Part shown: positions 1-7,634 of the stretch, piece after piece
Position numbering within the stretch: position 1 is the stretch's first letter
Layout: each line of letters begins with the position of its first letter
Assembly: GCA_016845105.1 (NCBI GenBank)
Contig: JAERTF010000051.1
Span: 1 to 64,000, forward strand
Length of the DNA: 64,000 bases
Direction of reading: 5' to 3'
Source of the DNA: Bacteroidota bacterium
Lineage (GTDB): Bacteria > Bacteroidota > Bacteroidia > Bacteroidales > F082
Translations under genes and position numbers: made by a program
Notes under the pieces: generated by a model
Database searches by the model: none
Seen by the model: only the letters and a program-made list of their open reading frames with translations
What the model was told of the DNA's origin: nothing

Positions 1-1
1 C

Positions 2-82
2 ACAGATGATATGGTAAATGAATATTTGGAGCATCATAGGAAACCAACTGATAATGACGATTCAAATTTTATCATCGAATAG
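2..82 (+). CDS. 3' end of an unidentified protein (5' part outside window)
   Basis: An open frame runs in from the window edge and stops at TAG 80-82, giving a 26-residue hydrophilic, acidic C-terminus (ending DDSNFIIE). The two tandem hairpins that begin three bases after the stop fit the end of a transcription unit. The composition looks like a real protein tail, but it is too short to recognise a family. A 63-codon ATG frame at 18-209 overlaps it in another frame and looks less protein-like. Confidence 0.4.
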   Translation, partial: TDDMVNEYLEHHRKPTDNDDSNFIIE

Positions 83-84
83 CG

Positions 85-131
85 CAAGACTTTCAGTCTT
101 GGAGAAAACTATGGTACTTTCAGTCCATAGT
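85..131. repeat. Two tandem hairpins sharing an ACTTTCAGTC core
   Basis: Bases 85-91 (CAAGACT) pair perfectly with 95-101 (AGTCTTG) around a TTC loop. Bases 108-114 (ACTATGG) pair perfectly with 125-131 (CCATAGT) around a ten-base loop. Both hairpins contain ACTTTCAG followed by TC in the loop region. They sit directly after the stop codon of the upstream partial gene. They may act as a terminator or 3' stabiliser, or be a dispersed palindromic repeat. The pairing is seen; the role is inferred. Confidence 0.5.
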
Positions 132-416
132 GGTTTATTTATTACGATTCTGCTATCAATCATCAAAACTACAGATGGTTTCTTATCAGAAAATTCAGCA
201 AGTAACTAAATATAAGTGGCAATGCATAATTCATCTGTTGTTGATAAACACAATAGCCCACATTAAAAACAGCTATAAATACTAATTGTGCTTAATACCT
301 ATTTTGGTAATTTGAAGTAAATATAAACAAAAAAGATTTATTGATTTTGTCTTAGCACAAGTGTTATGATAAATAGGGCGATAGTGAGTTTTGGATAGCA
401 AAAAAGCCATAAAATA
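132..416. other. Intergenic stretch with no recognisable gene
   Basis: Between the tandem hairpins and the 3' end of the DUF1622 gene I see only AT-rich DNA with scattered stops in all frames. It contains no tRNA-like fold and no convincing promoter. Confidence 0.4.
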
Positions 417-767
417 CTATGATTTTTTAGTGGCTTTTTGCCATGGAAACCTTCCTTCAACCTCAACTTGCAAAGATAAACTAAGGAAAGTCCTGATTAA
501 TACAATTATTCCCAAAATGGTTACAGATTTTATTGTGGGGTCAGTAACAACAGTTGCCATTATATCGGCAGCAATTAGTATTTCTAAACCTAATAAAATA
601 GACTTGCCCAATGATTGACGTAATAGAATATAGCTGTTAGCTTTCTTTTTAAATGCGGAGGCCATAAAAATAGTTAGAGAATAAAGAGCTCCTAAAAATA
701 TAGTGAGAACGCCTATCCCCTCAACAATTTTAGAAATATATTCAACGTAAAGTTTTATGTTATCCAT
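417..767 (-). CDS. DUF1622 family membrane protein
   Basis: This is a 116-residue protein with an N-terminal hydrophobic helix (about residues 15-40) and a second hydrophobic half. It carries the signature of the DUF1622 family: RQSLGKSILLGLEILIAADI in the centre, then LIRTFLSLSL and an acidic stretch leading to GRFPW near the C-terminus. The biochemical role of the family is unknown; it is predicted to be an inner-membrane protein. It lies 18 bases downstream of the arginase-like gene on the same strand, so the two are probably co-transcribed. A 75-codon frame on the opposite strand (391-618) overlaps it and is rejected. Confidence 0.85.
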   Translation of the reverse strand: MDNIKLYVEYISKIVEGIGVLTIFLGALYSLTIFMASAFKKKANSYILLRQSLGKSILLGLEILIAADIMATVVTDPTIKSVTILGIIVLIRTFLSLSLQVEVEGRFPWQKATKKS

Positions 768-785
768 AGTGACGTCATTTTTAAA

Positions 786-1958
786 TTACATCAATTTCTG
801 TTGCACTTTCCACCATCTATCGGGTATTTCTTGATTTAGAGCAGTTTGATAATCATCATACGAACATGGTACATATTGGTGTCGTTTGTACTTTTGGCTT
901 ATCATATCTTCTGCACTGACCATCATCCACCAGCGATCGGTTTTTTTACTTTTAAGAAAAATAAGCTCTTCTTCAAAGTTATCTACCTGAACATTAAACT
1001 TAATGTAGTTTTGGTTATCACTTTCTGGAAAATCATTTTTTCGATTGGAAAACCCATCTAAAAAATACCACATCATTTGTGCATATAAATGAGCCGCCTG
1101 ACCATTTTCATCAAAGGACGGATTTAACTCATAAAAACCAATACTTGTTAGCTTGTCACTCATGCCGGCATATCTGCATATTCTGCACATTTCATCACCC
1201 GAGAAACCATTTGGCATTGCTTTGTCAACTGCCGGAGCATCACCACGTTTAATACATGAAATATCAATGCTTAGTATGTCCGCATCCCTTACCATTGGTT
1301 CAACTTCTTCCATGTTAGCTTTTACATTCCCAAGGCGGTTTGTGTCGAAATAAAGATTTTTCATTAGTACCAAAGAATCTTGATCTACAAAATAGGTTTG
1401 ATACCCGATGTTTGTAAAATTAAAAAGGAAATTGGGCTGATGGAGTATTATATGACTTAAGTATGATTTGTTATTCAACTCATGCTCATCATGGCCAAGG
1501 TCAAATACAGGGTCAACCGAGGCAATATTGATGATTCTTCCAATATTTTCATATGCTAGATAATTTGCATAAGTAAGATCTTGACCACCACCAATAATTA
1601 GTGTAACAATATTATTTTTTAGAAGCTCGGAAACAACCTCTTTCAATGCAAAATAAGTGTCCTCAACCTGATGACCCCTAATGATATTCCCAATATCAGC
1701 TATGTGAAAATTATTCCAATGTGAAAAAAGGCCATAAAACCATCTTCGAACTTCATTGGGAGCATTATCGCATCCTTTATTAAGAGTTGCCCTGTCATCT
1801 CCAACACCAATAATTGCAATATCAACATTTTCAAGATCAGGGAAAATATGCTTATCAGCATAAGTGTCAATCACTTCTGATATGCGAAAACGTCCTGTGT
1901 TTGCTGATAAATCAAATTCTTCAAGAATTACAGGTTCGAGATAAGTACTAATGTCCAT
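786..1958 (-). CDS. Arginase/formimidoylglutamase-fold protein with altered metal site
   Basis: This 390-residue protein follows the ureohydrolase (arginase/agmatinase/formimidoylglutamase) layout. The usual GGDH motif reads GGGQD (123-127), the DAHxD motif reads DPVFD (149-153), and the DxDxxDP motif reads DISCIKRGDAP (232-242). Three of the six canonical manganese ligands therefore appear replaced: His to Gln, His to Val, and Asp to Ser. Bacteroidota carry such proteins commonly annotated as formimidoylglutamase, but hydrolase activity is doubtful here. The gene is followed closely by the DUF1622 gene. No hut genes are present in the window. The fold is likely; the function is uncertain (enzyme with different metal use, or a pseudoenzyme). 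Confidence 0.75.
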   Translation of the reverse strand: MDISTYLEPVILEEFDLSANTGRFRISEVIDTYADKHIFPDLENVDIAIIGVGDDRATLNKGCDNAPNEVRRWFYGLFSHWNNFHIADIGNIIRGHQVEDTYFALKEVVSELLKNNIVTLIIGGGQDLTYANYLAYENIGRIINIASVDPVFDLGHDEHELNNKSYLSHIILHQPNFLFNFTNIGYQTYFVDQDSLVLMKNLYFDTNRLGNVKANMEEVEPMVRDADILSIDISCIKRGDAPAVDKAMPNGFSGDEMCRICRYAGMSDKLTSIGFYELNPSFDENGQAAHLYAQMMWYFLDGFSNRKNDFPESDNQNYIKFNVQVDNFEEELIFLKSKKTDRWWMMVSAEDMISQKYKRHQYVPCSYDDYQTALNQEIPDRWWKVQQKLM

Positions 1959-2103
1959 TGCTAATAGTTAAGTATCAATTGATGGACGAAGATAAAATAT
2001 TTTCTTGTTTTAAGACGTACCATCTGAAATCAATAATTGCCACCGGATCTATGTTTAATAATGATCCAATGGCAATTATTCAAATGAAACTATTCTCAAA
2101 TAA

Positions 2104-2264
2104 TACCAATTAAATTTCAGAATGCTCTTATTAGATCAATAGATTTTTTGTTTTAGCAAGTTGAAGAAATATTTGCATATCCATAGATACGGAAACATTT
2201 TTCAAAGAAGATCAAACCAAAAAGGTGAAGATTTAATAGAGCATTTTGATGTTTAGTTGGTATA
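2104..2264. repeat. MITE-like inverted repeat element downstream of topA
   Basis: Bases 2104-2130 begin TACCAATTAAATTTCAG and continue AATGCTCT. The reverse complement of 2238-2264 reads TACCAACTAAACATCAA and continues AATGCTCT. The two 26-27 base arms differ at only a few positions and enclose about 107 bases without a gene. The outer end lies a few bases from the topA stop codon. The symmetry suggests a small non-autonomous mobile element or a remnant of insertion-sequence ends, although a long hairpin with a 3'-end role is also possible. No target-site duplication is obvious by eye. It accounts for most of the 309-base gap between topA and the arginase-like gene. Confidence 0.55.
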
Positions 2265-2267
2265 ATC

Positions 2268-4586
2268 CTATTTTTTCTTTTTCGTATACCTTTTCTTTGG
2301 CATGTTTTTAGGATCTTTCGAAATTGTATAACATTCTTCAAGTGTAAGGGTAGCAGCATCTGTGCCTTTTGGAAGTTTGTAATTTTGTTTGTCAATTACC
2401 ATATAGGCACCATATCTCCCATTTAATAATTGTACTTTATCATCCTCAGGAAAAACCTTGATGATTTTTTCTCTTTCGGCTTTTCTCTTCTCCTCTATTA
2501 ATTCAATTGCTCTTTCAAGTTTTATGGAACCCGGATCGTCATCTTTTTTAATTGAGATGAATTTTGCATCATGTTTTACATATGGACCAAATCTACCAAT
2601 TGCAACTGTAACTTCTTTGTCTTCATATTCACCTAAGCTGCGTGGATATTCAAATAGTTTAAGTGCTTCTTCAAGAGTTATGGTTTCGATGCTTTGATTT
2701 TTTCTTAATCCTGCAAACCTGGGTTTCTCTTCTGATTCTGTTTCTCCAATTTGAGCAAGGGGACCAAATCGTCCGATTTTCACAAAGATGTTTTTCCCTG
2801 ATTTTGGATCTACTCCAAGTAAACGTTCACCACTGAACTTACCTGACTTTTCTTGGGTGTCCTCGATTTTAGCATGGAAAGGCCCATAAAAATCCTTAAT
2901 CATGTGATTCCACTCTTTATTACCATCAGCTATTTCATCAAATTCTTTTTCAACTTCAGCAGTGAAATTATAGTCCATTATTCTATCAAAATACTGATCT
3001 AAGAATTTAGTCACAATTGATCCAATATCTGTTGGAAATAGTTTTGACTTGTCAGAGCTTATATTATCATAATGTACCTTTGAAGTTATTGATCCATCTT
3101 TCAGGGTTAAGCACAGTGCTTTCTGTTTGGCCGGATCTCGGGTTTCTTTAACAATATATTCTCGTTTTTGTACAGTTGATATTGTTGGGGCATAAGTAGA
3201 TGGTCGTCCAATTCCCAACTCTTCAAGTTTTTTAACTAAGCTTGCTTCAGTATACCTAGGAGCATGTTTGGTAAATCGCTCACGAGCTCTCATTTCTAAT
3301 AATCCAAGTGCATCTCCTGACTGTAATACCGGAAGCAGGCCTTGTTTTTCGCCATTTTCATCATCGGTGCTTTCAAGATATACTTTCAAGAAACCATCAA
3401 ATTTTATTACCTCACCCGTTGCTACAAATGTTTTGTTTGATCCGGAAGATGAAACATTTACAACTGTTTTTTCAAGAGCTGCATCGCTCATTTGTGATGC
3501 GATAGTTCGTTTCCAAATTAAATCATAAAGCCGTTTAGAATCATTGTTGCCATCAATGGTCTTACTATTCATGTATGATGGCCTGATGGCCTCATGGGCT
3601 TCTTGAGCGCCCTTAATTTTATTGGAGTACTTTCTTATTTTAACGTACTTTTCACCGTATAGTTCACTTATCTCATTTTTGGCCATCTCAATGGCAGTAT
3701 TTGATAAGTTTACTGAATCGGTTCGCATGTATGTAATTTTCCCTGATTCATATAACCCTTGTGCAATACGCATTGTATTTGATACTGAAAATCCTAGTTT
3801 ACGTGCGGCCTCCTGTTGCAGAGTAGAAGTGGTAAAGGGTGGTGCTGGGGATTTTTTTGCTGGCTTTTTTTCCACAGATTTAACATTGAAATCTGCTTCA
3901 ATTTGTTTTTCTAGAAAATTCTGTGCTTCACTTTCTTCTTTAAATTTAACAGGGTATTCAGCTGTAAATACTTTAGTATTATCATCAATTGGGAAAAATT
4001 CAGCAACAATTTTAAATGCAGAAGTGCTTTTGTGATTTTTTATTTCAGTTTCACGTTCAACAATTAGTTTAACAGCAACTGATTGAACCCTTCCGGCTGA
4101 CAACGATGGCTTAACCTTTTTCCAAAGTAAAGGGGATAATTCGTATCCAACCAACCTATCAAGTACACGACGGGCTTGTTGTGCAGAAACTAAATTATGG
4201 TTAATACCACGTGGGTTTTCAATAGCTTTTGTAATGGCTCCTTTTGTTATTTCATGAAAAACAATTCGCTTGGTTTTGTCTTCTGTTAACCCAAGGGCTT
4301 TATACAGATGCCAAGATATAGCTTCTCCTTCACGATCTTCATCAGATGCAAGCCATACGGTTTCTGCTGCCTTTGCAATTTTTTTAAGCTCACTTACTGT
4401 TTTTTTCTTATCGGGGCTTACTTCAAACTTAGGCTCAAAGTCATTCTCAACATCCACACTTAGTTTTGTCTTATTCAAATCCATTACATGTCCGAAACTT
4501 GATTTCACGACAAAATCTTTCCCAAGAAAACCCTCAATTGTTTTTGCTTTTGCTGGTGACTCCACTATCACAAGGTTTTTAGCCAT
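2268..4586 (-). CDS. topA: DNA topoisomerase I
   Basis: Type IA topoisomerase of 772 residues, relaxing negatively supercoiled DNA through a 5'-phosphotyrosine intermediate. The Toprim domain starts with IVESPAKAKTIEGFLG and contains the acidic triad in SDEDREGE (81-88). The catalytic tyrosine is Tyr286 in TYMRTDS. The C-terminal third carries three TopoI C-terminal repeats recognisable as GRFGPL, GRFGPY and GRYGAY, followed by a lysine-rich tail; I see no four-cysteine zinc fingers, unlike the enterobacterial enzyme. A -7-like element TACTTTTG lies at 4649-4642, giving a short leader, but no clear -33 element is visible. It appears to be a single-gene unit. Confidence 0.97.
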   Translation of the reverse strand: MAKNLVIVESPAKAKTIEGFLGKDFVVKSSFGHVMDLNKTKLSVDVENDFEPKFEVSPDKKKTVSELKKIAKAAETVWLASDEDREGEAISWHLYKALGLTEDKTKRIVFHEITKGAITKAIENPRGINHNLVSAQQARRVLDRLVGYELSPLLWKKVKPSLSAGRVQSVAVKLIVERETEIKNHKSTSAFKIVAEFFPIDDNTKVFTAEYPVKFKEESEAQNFLEKQIEADFNVKSVEKKPAKKSPAPPFTTSTLQQEAARKLGFSVSNTMRIAQGLYESGKITYMRTDSVNLSNTAIEMAKNEISELYGEKYVKIRKYSNKIKGAQEAHEAIRPSYMNSKTIDGNNDSKRLYDLIWKRTIASQMSDAALEKTVVNVSSSGSNKTFVATGEVIKFDGFLKVYLESTDDENGEKQGLLPVLQSGDALGLLEMRARERFTKHAPRYTEASLVKKLEELGIGRPSTYAPTISTVQKREYIVKETRDPAKQKALCLTLKDGSITSKVHYDNISSDKSKLFPTDIGSIVTKFLDQYFDRIMDYNFTAEVEKEFDEIADGNKEWNHMIKDFYGPFHAKIEDTQEKSGKFSGERLLGVDPKSGKNIFVKIGRFGPLAQIGETESEEKPRFAGLRKNQSIETITLEEALKLFEYPRSLGEYEDKEVTVAIGRFGPYVKHDAKFISIKKDDDPGSIKLERAIELIEEKRKAEREKIIKVFPEDDKVQLLNGRYGAYMVIDKQNYKLPKGTDAATLTLEECYTISKDPKNMPKKRYTKKKK

Positions 4587-4715
4587 AGTATTAACATTAG
4601 TTTATATCCTGATATAACAGGCAATTAAGTTTTAAAAGCTGCAAAAGTATATAAATCTTATAACACGGAATATTTATGCATATTTTTTTCAATGTTTAGG
4701 AACCAGTTTGTACTC

Positions 4716-6647
4716 TTAATTTGCTTCGCTTTGTTTTAAAATAATTGTTTCTATTTCTTCAAGAGTATCTGGATTTATAACCCTTAAACGCACTTTTGTT
4801 CCCTCTATGTCAAATAACATAAGTGCATATTGTGTAGAAAATTTTTCTACTGAATTCGACCAGGGTAATTCTTGTTGACCATAATAGGGTGCTCCCGCAG
4901 AGCCATTTGTTATTTGCCAAAATGGACGACTAATCCTTAGTTTTTTACCCTTGTGGTTATCTGGATAAATTTGTGTTTTTTTTGTAAGCTTCATTCTACT
5001 ATAATTATGTTCATCACCACATAAAAGAGCCACCACTTTATTACTTTTATTAATCATAATATCTAAAAACTCATCACGTCTTTCGATTATACCTTTTTTA
5101 ACAGGTATACCTGCAACAGTGGGCCGAATTTTGTTATTTCCATTATACCACATATCATCTCCGGCATGGCCACCATTTGGGAATGCAGGTGTGTGAATAG
5201 TTACAAAAATATTGTCTATTAGAGCATTGTTGTTTAGCTCAGCAATCGTGTTTTCAAACCAAATTAATTGATTATCCATGATATATCCATGAGGATTTCC
5301 TCCTATTTCAGGGATCATTTTTGTTGATGGGGTATACCAATAATTTGAGTTTAATACTATAATTGCCGTATTACCATAGGTATAATAGAATACTGTTTCT
5401 CCATATTTTGGGAAATCAAGCTTGTTGTTATGTGGGTCATAATATGCCCCATCTTCACTAATTGGACCGTTTTTAGGATTTACAAAATTATCAGAGAATA
5501 CTTTCTCTGTAGAACTTGTGGTAAATGGGAACTTATCAATGGATATGCCATATTTACTGTTGTTATCAAACACATTTACAAGAGCTTCATGGTTTCCAGC
5601 ACCAATGTTGAAAGGAATATAATGCCAATATGGTTCAACTGCTTTTTTCCAATTAGCATATTCGAGTTTAGTTTGACCGATACTGGATGAATAACCATTT
5701 ATCATATCTCCGGTAAATTGGAAAAAGTGGGCATTTTCATATGACGCAAGAACGGCCATCCTTTTCATGATGTATGCGTTTACACCATGAATATTTCTTT
5801 CACCACCACCATTTCCTGCTCTTGAATCACTTGTGTAGGCAAAAGTAAATGGGCTTTTGCTTCCATAAGGTGGTGCTGTTTTGAAACTGTAAGTTAGGTG
5901 ACTGTCACCACATGTTACACGATATTTATATTTTGTGTTTGGTTGTAGGTTGTTGATAAGAATTTCATGAGCTAAACCATTTTTTGATTCGTTATTATCA
6001 AAATACCTTATGTCGTTGATTTCAATATATGAATCGGTAATTATATTAGTCTCATAAGATATAACAACAGAACTATCAGTGATAATATTTATATAAGGGC
6101 CGGCAACAATTGATGGATTAAGTTTAAATGGAGACTTTCCTGCAATATCAATAACACCATCATAAATAATATTACCATAATTGTCTGATATACGATACCC
6201 AACTCGAGCTTTACCATATTTTTCCCACTTTGCAATGTCATACTTTCCATTTAATTTACTAATGTCGACCTCTGCTTTCCCGTTTATTATTCTTGATTTA
6301 TTTTTATAGTACACTGGTTGTGAAAATTTTACATTATTATTTTTTGGATATAAACCATAATTAATGGTTCCGTAAAAATCTTTATTCTTGAAATCAAAAA
6401 GGAGACCTTTTTCTGTTCCGATGGGATTAATTCTAATACTATCGAGAGTATAGTAGGTGGGTTTATTATTCATCCATGCGGTATCAAATGTAGCTATGGA
6501 TATAAAATATAATTCTCCATTTTCATTGCTTTGTATTCCAGAATAGACAGAAGGTATTTTTTTATTGATTAAATCGTTTGATGAATTCTGAGCAAGACTG
6601 ATAATTGAGAACAGAGAAATAATGATTGAAAAGAAAAAAGCTTTCAT
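4716..6647 (-). CDS. Secreted purple-acid-phosphatase-like metallophosphoesterase
   Basis: I place the start at the ATG at 6647, where the protein begins MKAFFFSIIISLFSIISLAQ, a clear signal peptide. An upstream in-frame ATG at 6809 would add 54 residues lacking a signal sequence and would cross the divergent promoter region. The mature part has a fibronectin type III-like segment followed by a calcineurin-like phosphoesterase core: TSDSRAG, GDMINGY, GNHE, IHTPAF and CGDEHNYSR supply the dinuclear metal ligands. It probably acts outside the cytoplasm on phosphate esters; the substrate is unknown. Length 643 residues. A TACCTTTG element at 6691-6684 is a plausible -7 box. It diverges from the polysaccharide export cluster. 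Confidence 0.85.
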   Translation of the reverse strand: MKAFFFSIIISLFSIISLAQNSSNDLINKKIPSVYSGIQSNENGELYFISIATFDTAWMNNKPTYYTLDSIRINPIGTEKGLLFDFKNKDFYGTINYGLYPKNNNVKFSQPVYYKNKSRIINGKAEVDISKLNGKYDIAKWEKYGKARVGYRISDNYGNIIYDGVIDIAGKSPFKLNPSIVAGPYINIITDSSVVISYETNIITDSYIEINDIRYFDNNESKNGLAHEILINNLQPNTKYKYRVTCGDSHLTYSFKTAPPYGSKSPFTFAYTSDSRAGNGGGERNIHGVNAYIMKRMAVLASYENAHFFQFTGDMINGYSSSIGQTKLEYANWKKAVEPYWHYIPFNIGAGNHEALVNVFDNNSKYGISIDKFPFTTSSTEKVFSDNFVNPKNGPISEDGAYYDPHNNKLDFPKYGETVFYYTYGNTAIIVLNSNYWYTPSTKMIPEIGGNPHGYIMDNQLIWFENTIAELNNNALIDNIFVTIHTPAFPNGGHAGDDMWYNGNNKIRPTVAGIPVKKGIIERRDEFLDIMINKSNKVVALLCGDEHNYSRMKLTKKTQIYPDNHKGKKLRISRPFWQITNGSAGAPYYGQQELPWSNSVEKFSTQYALMLFDIEGTKVRLRVINPDTLEEIETIILKQSEAN

Positions 6648-6683
6648 GATTTGGAATAATTTGAGTTTATAATATTGTGGTAT

Positions 6684-6691
6684 CAAAGGTA
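6684..6691 (-). promoter_or_regulatory. Putative -7 element (TACCTTTG) for the metallophosphoesterase
   Basis: TACCTTTG on the minus strand matches the Bacteroidota -7 consensus TAnnTTTG and would give a leader of about 30 bases. No well-spaced TTTG is visible at -33, so this is tentative. Confidence 0.35.
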
Positions 6692-6771
6692 AATATTTAA
6701 ACCAAATACCTATGTGGTTATTTAAATGTGTCATATATCTTGTCTTTTTCAAAACATTCTTAAAAAAACTG

Positions 6772-6779
6772 TAGATTTG
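6772..6779 (+). promoter_or_regulatory. Putative -7 element (TAGATTTG) for the polysaccharide export operon
   Basis: TAGATTTG matches TAnnTTTG and lies 58 bases ahead of the ATG at 6837. Only a T-rich stretch occupies the expected -33 position. It would drive the Wza-like, BY-kinase, WlbA-like and UpxY genes. Confidence 0.35.
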
Positions 6780-6836
6780 CACCGACCATACCAAAATGAA
6801 AGAATACATATTATTAATACAAACATAGATTTGTTG

Positions 6837-7628
6837 ATGAAAAAAGAATTACTTAATTCCCTTAAATTGATATTGTGGATAGGTATAGTATCATTAATGT
6901 TTTCTTCATGCATTCCTCAGAAGAAAATGCTTTATTTACAAGCAAAAAGCGAAACAGATACATTAACTAAGTTTCAAAATGAGCGAAAAATTGAATACAG
7001 AGTTCAACCTGGTGATAATTTGTTTATCAGAGTTGTAACTCTTGATGAAAGAACAACTTTATTGCTTAATCCTCTTAATCCAGGGGGTACCCAAAATGTT
7101 AGTGGTGATGCTTCTGTTTATTTAAATAGTTACAACATAAATGAGGGTGGTTATTTGGATTTTCCAATGGTTGGTGAGATTTTTGTTAAAAACCTAAGTG
7201 TTGAGGAAATAAAAGATAAATTACAGGAAAAGCTTACTAAATATATGAAGGAGTTTATTGTAATTGTAAAACTTGTAAACTTCAACATTACAATGCTTGG
7301 AGAGGTTCAGCGACCCGGGCAATACAAAATATATCAGGATAATATTAATCTTTTTGAAGCTGTTTCAATGGCAAGCGACTTAACGGATTTTGCCAACAGA
7401 AATAAGGTTGCCTTAATAAGGCAAACAAAAACCGGTTCAGAAGTAGTATACATTGATATGACAAAAAGAGATTTATTGCTATCGGAATATTACTATCTAA
7501 AACCCAATGATATATTATATGTTCAGCCCGTAAAAGGAAAACAATTTACTTTTGCTAACTTCCCTTATGGAGTTATTTTCGGTTTTATATCATCAACCAT
7601 ACTTATCCTATCATATATTCAAAAATAA
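6837..7628 (+). CDS. Polysaccharide export lipoprotein (Wza/KpsD family)
   Basis: Start chosen at 6837 because it gives MKKELLNSLKLIL and then a lipoprotein signal ending in the lipobox-like MFSSC. An upstream in-frame ATG at 6726 would add 37 residues that mask the signal. The 263-residue protein has a polysaccharide export domain (YRVQPGDNLFIRVV onward), an SLBB domain (ITMLGEVQRPGQYKIYQDNINLFEAVSMA, cut here as ITMLGEVQRPGQY to LFEAVSMA), and a C-terminal membrane helix. It would form the outer-membrane exit channel for a surface polysaccharide, working with the BY-kinase that starts six bases downstream. Family assignment is firm; the exported polymer is unknown. Confidence 0.9.
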   Translation: MKKELLNSLKLILWIGIVSLMFSSCIPQKKMLYLQAKSETDTLTKFQNERKIEYRVQPGDNLFIRVVTLDERTTLLLNPLNPGGTQNVSGDASVYLNSYNINEGGYLDFPMVGEIFVKNLSVEEIKDKLQEKLTKYMKEFIVIVKLVNFNITMLGEVQRPGQYKIYQDNINLFEAVSMASDLTDFANRNKVALIRQTKTGSEVVYIDMTKRDLLLSEYYYLKPNDILYVQPVKGKQFTFANFPYGVIFGFISSTILILSYIQK

Positions 7629-7634
7629 ATCAAA

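Noticed and set aside
18..209. 63-codon plus-strand frame
   Set aside because: It overlaps the more protein-like 3' end of the upstream gene in another frame and runs through both tandem hairpins.
391..618. 75-codon plus-strand frame
   Set aside because: It lies opposite the DUF1622 gene, whose family signature is clear.
6648..6809. N-terminal extension of the metallophosphoesterase from an upstream ATG
   Set aside because: The extension would bury the signal peptide and cover the divergent promoter region.
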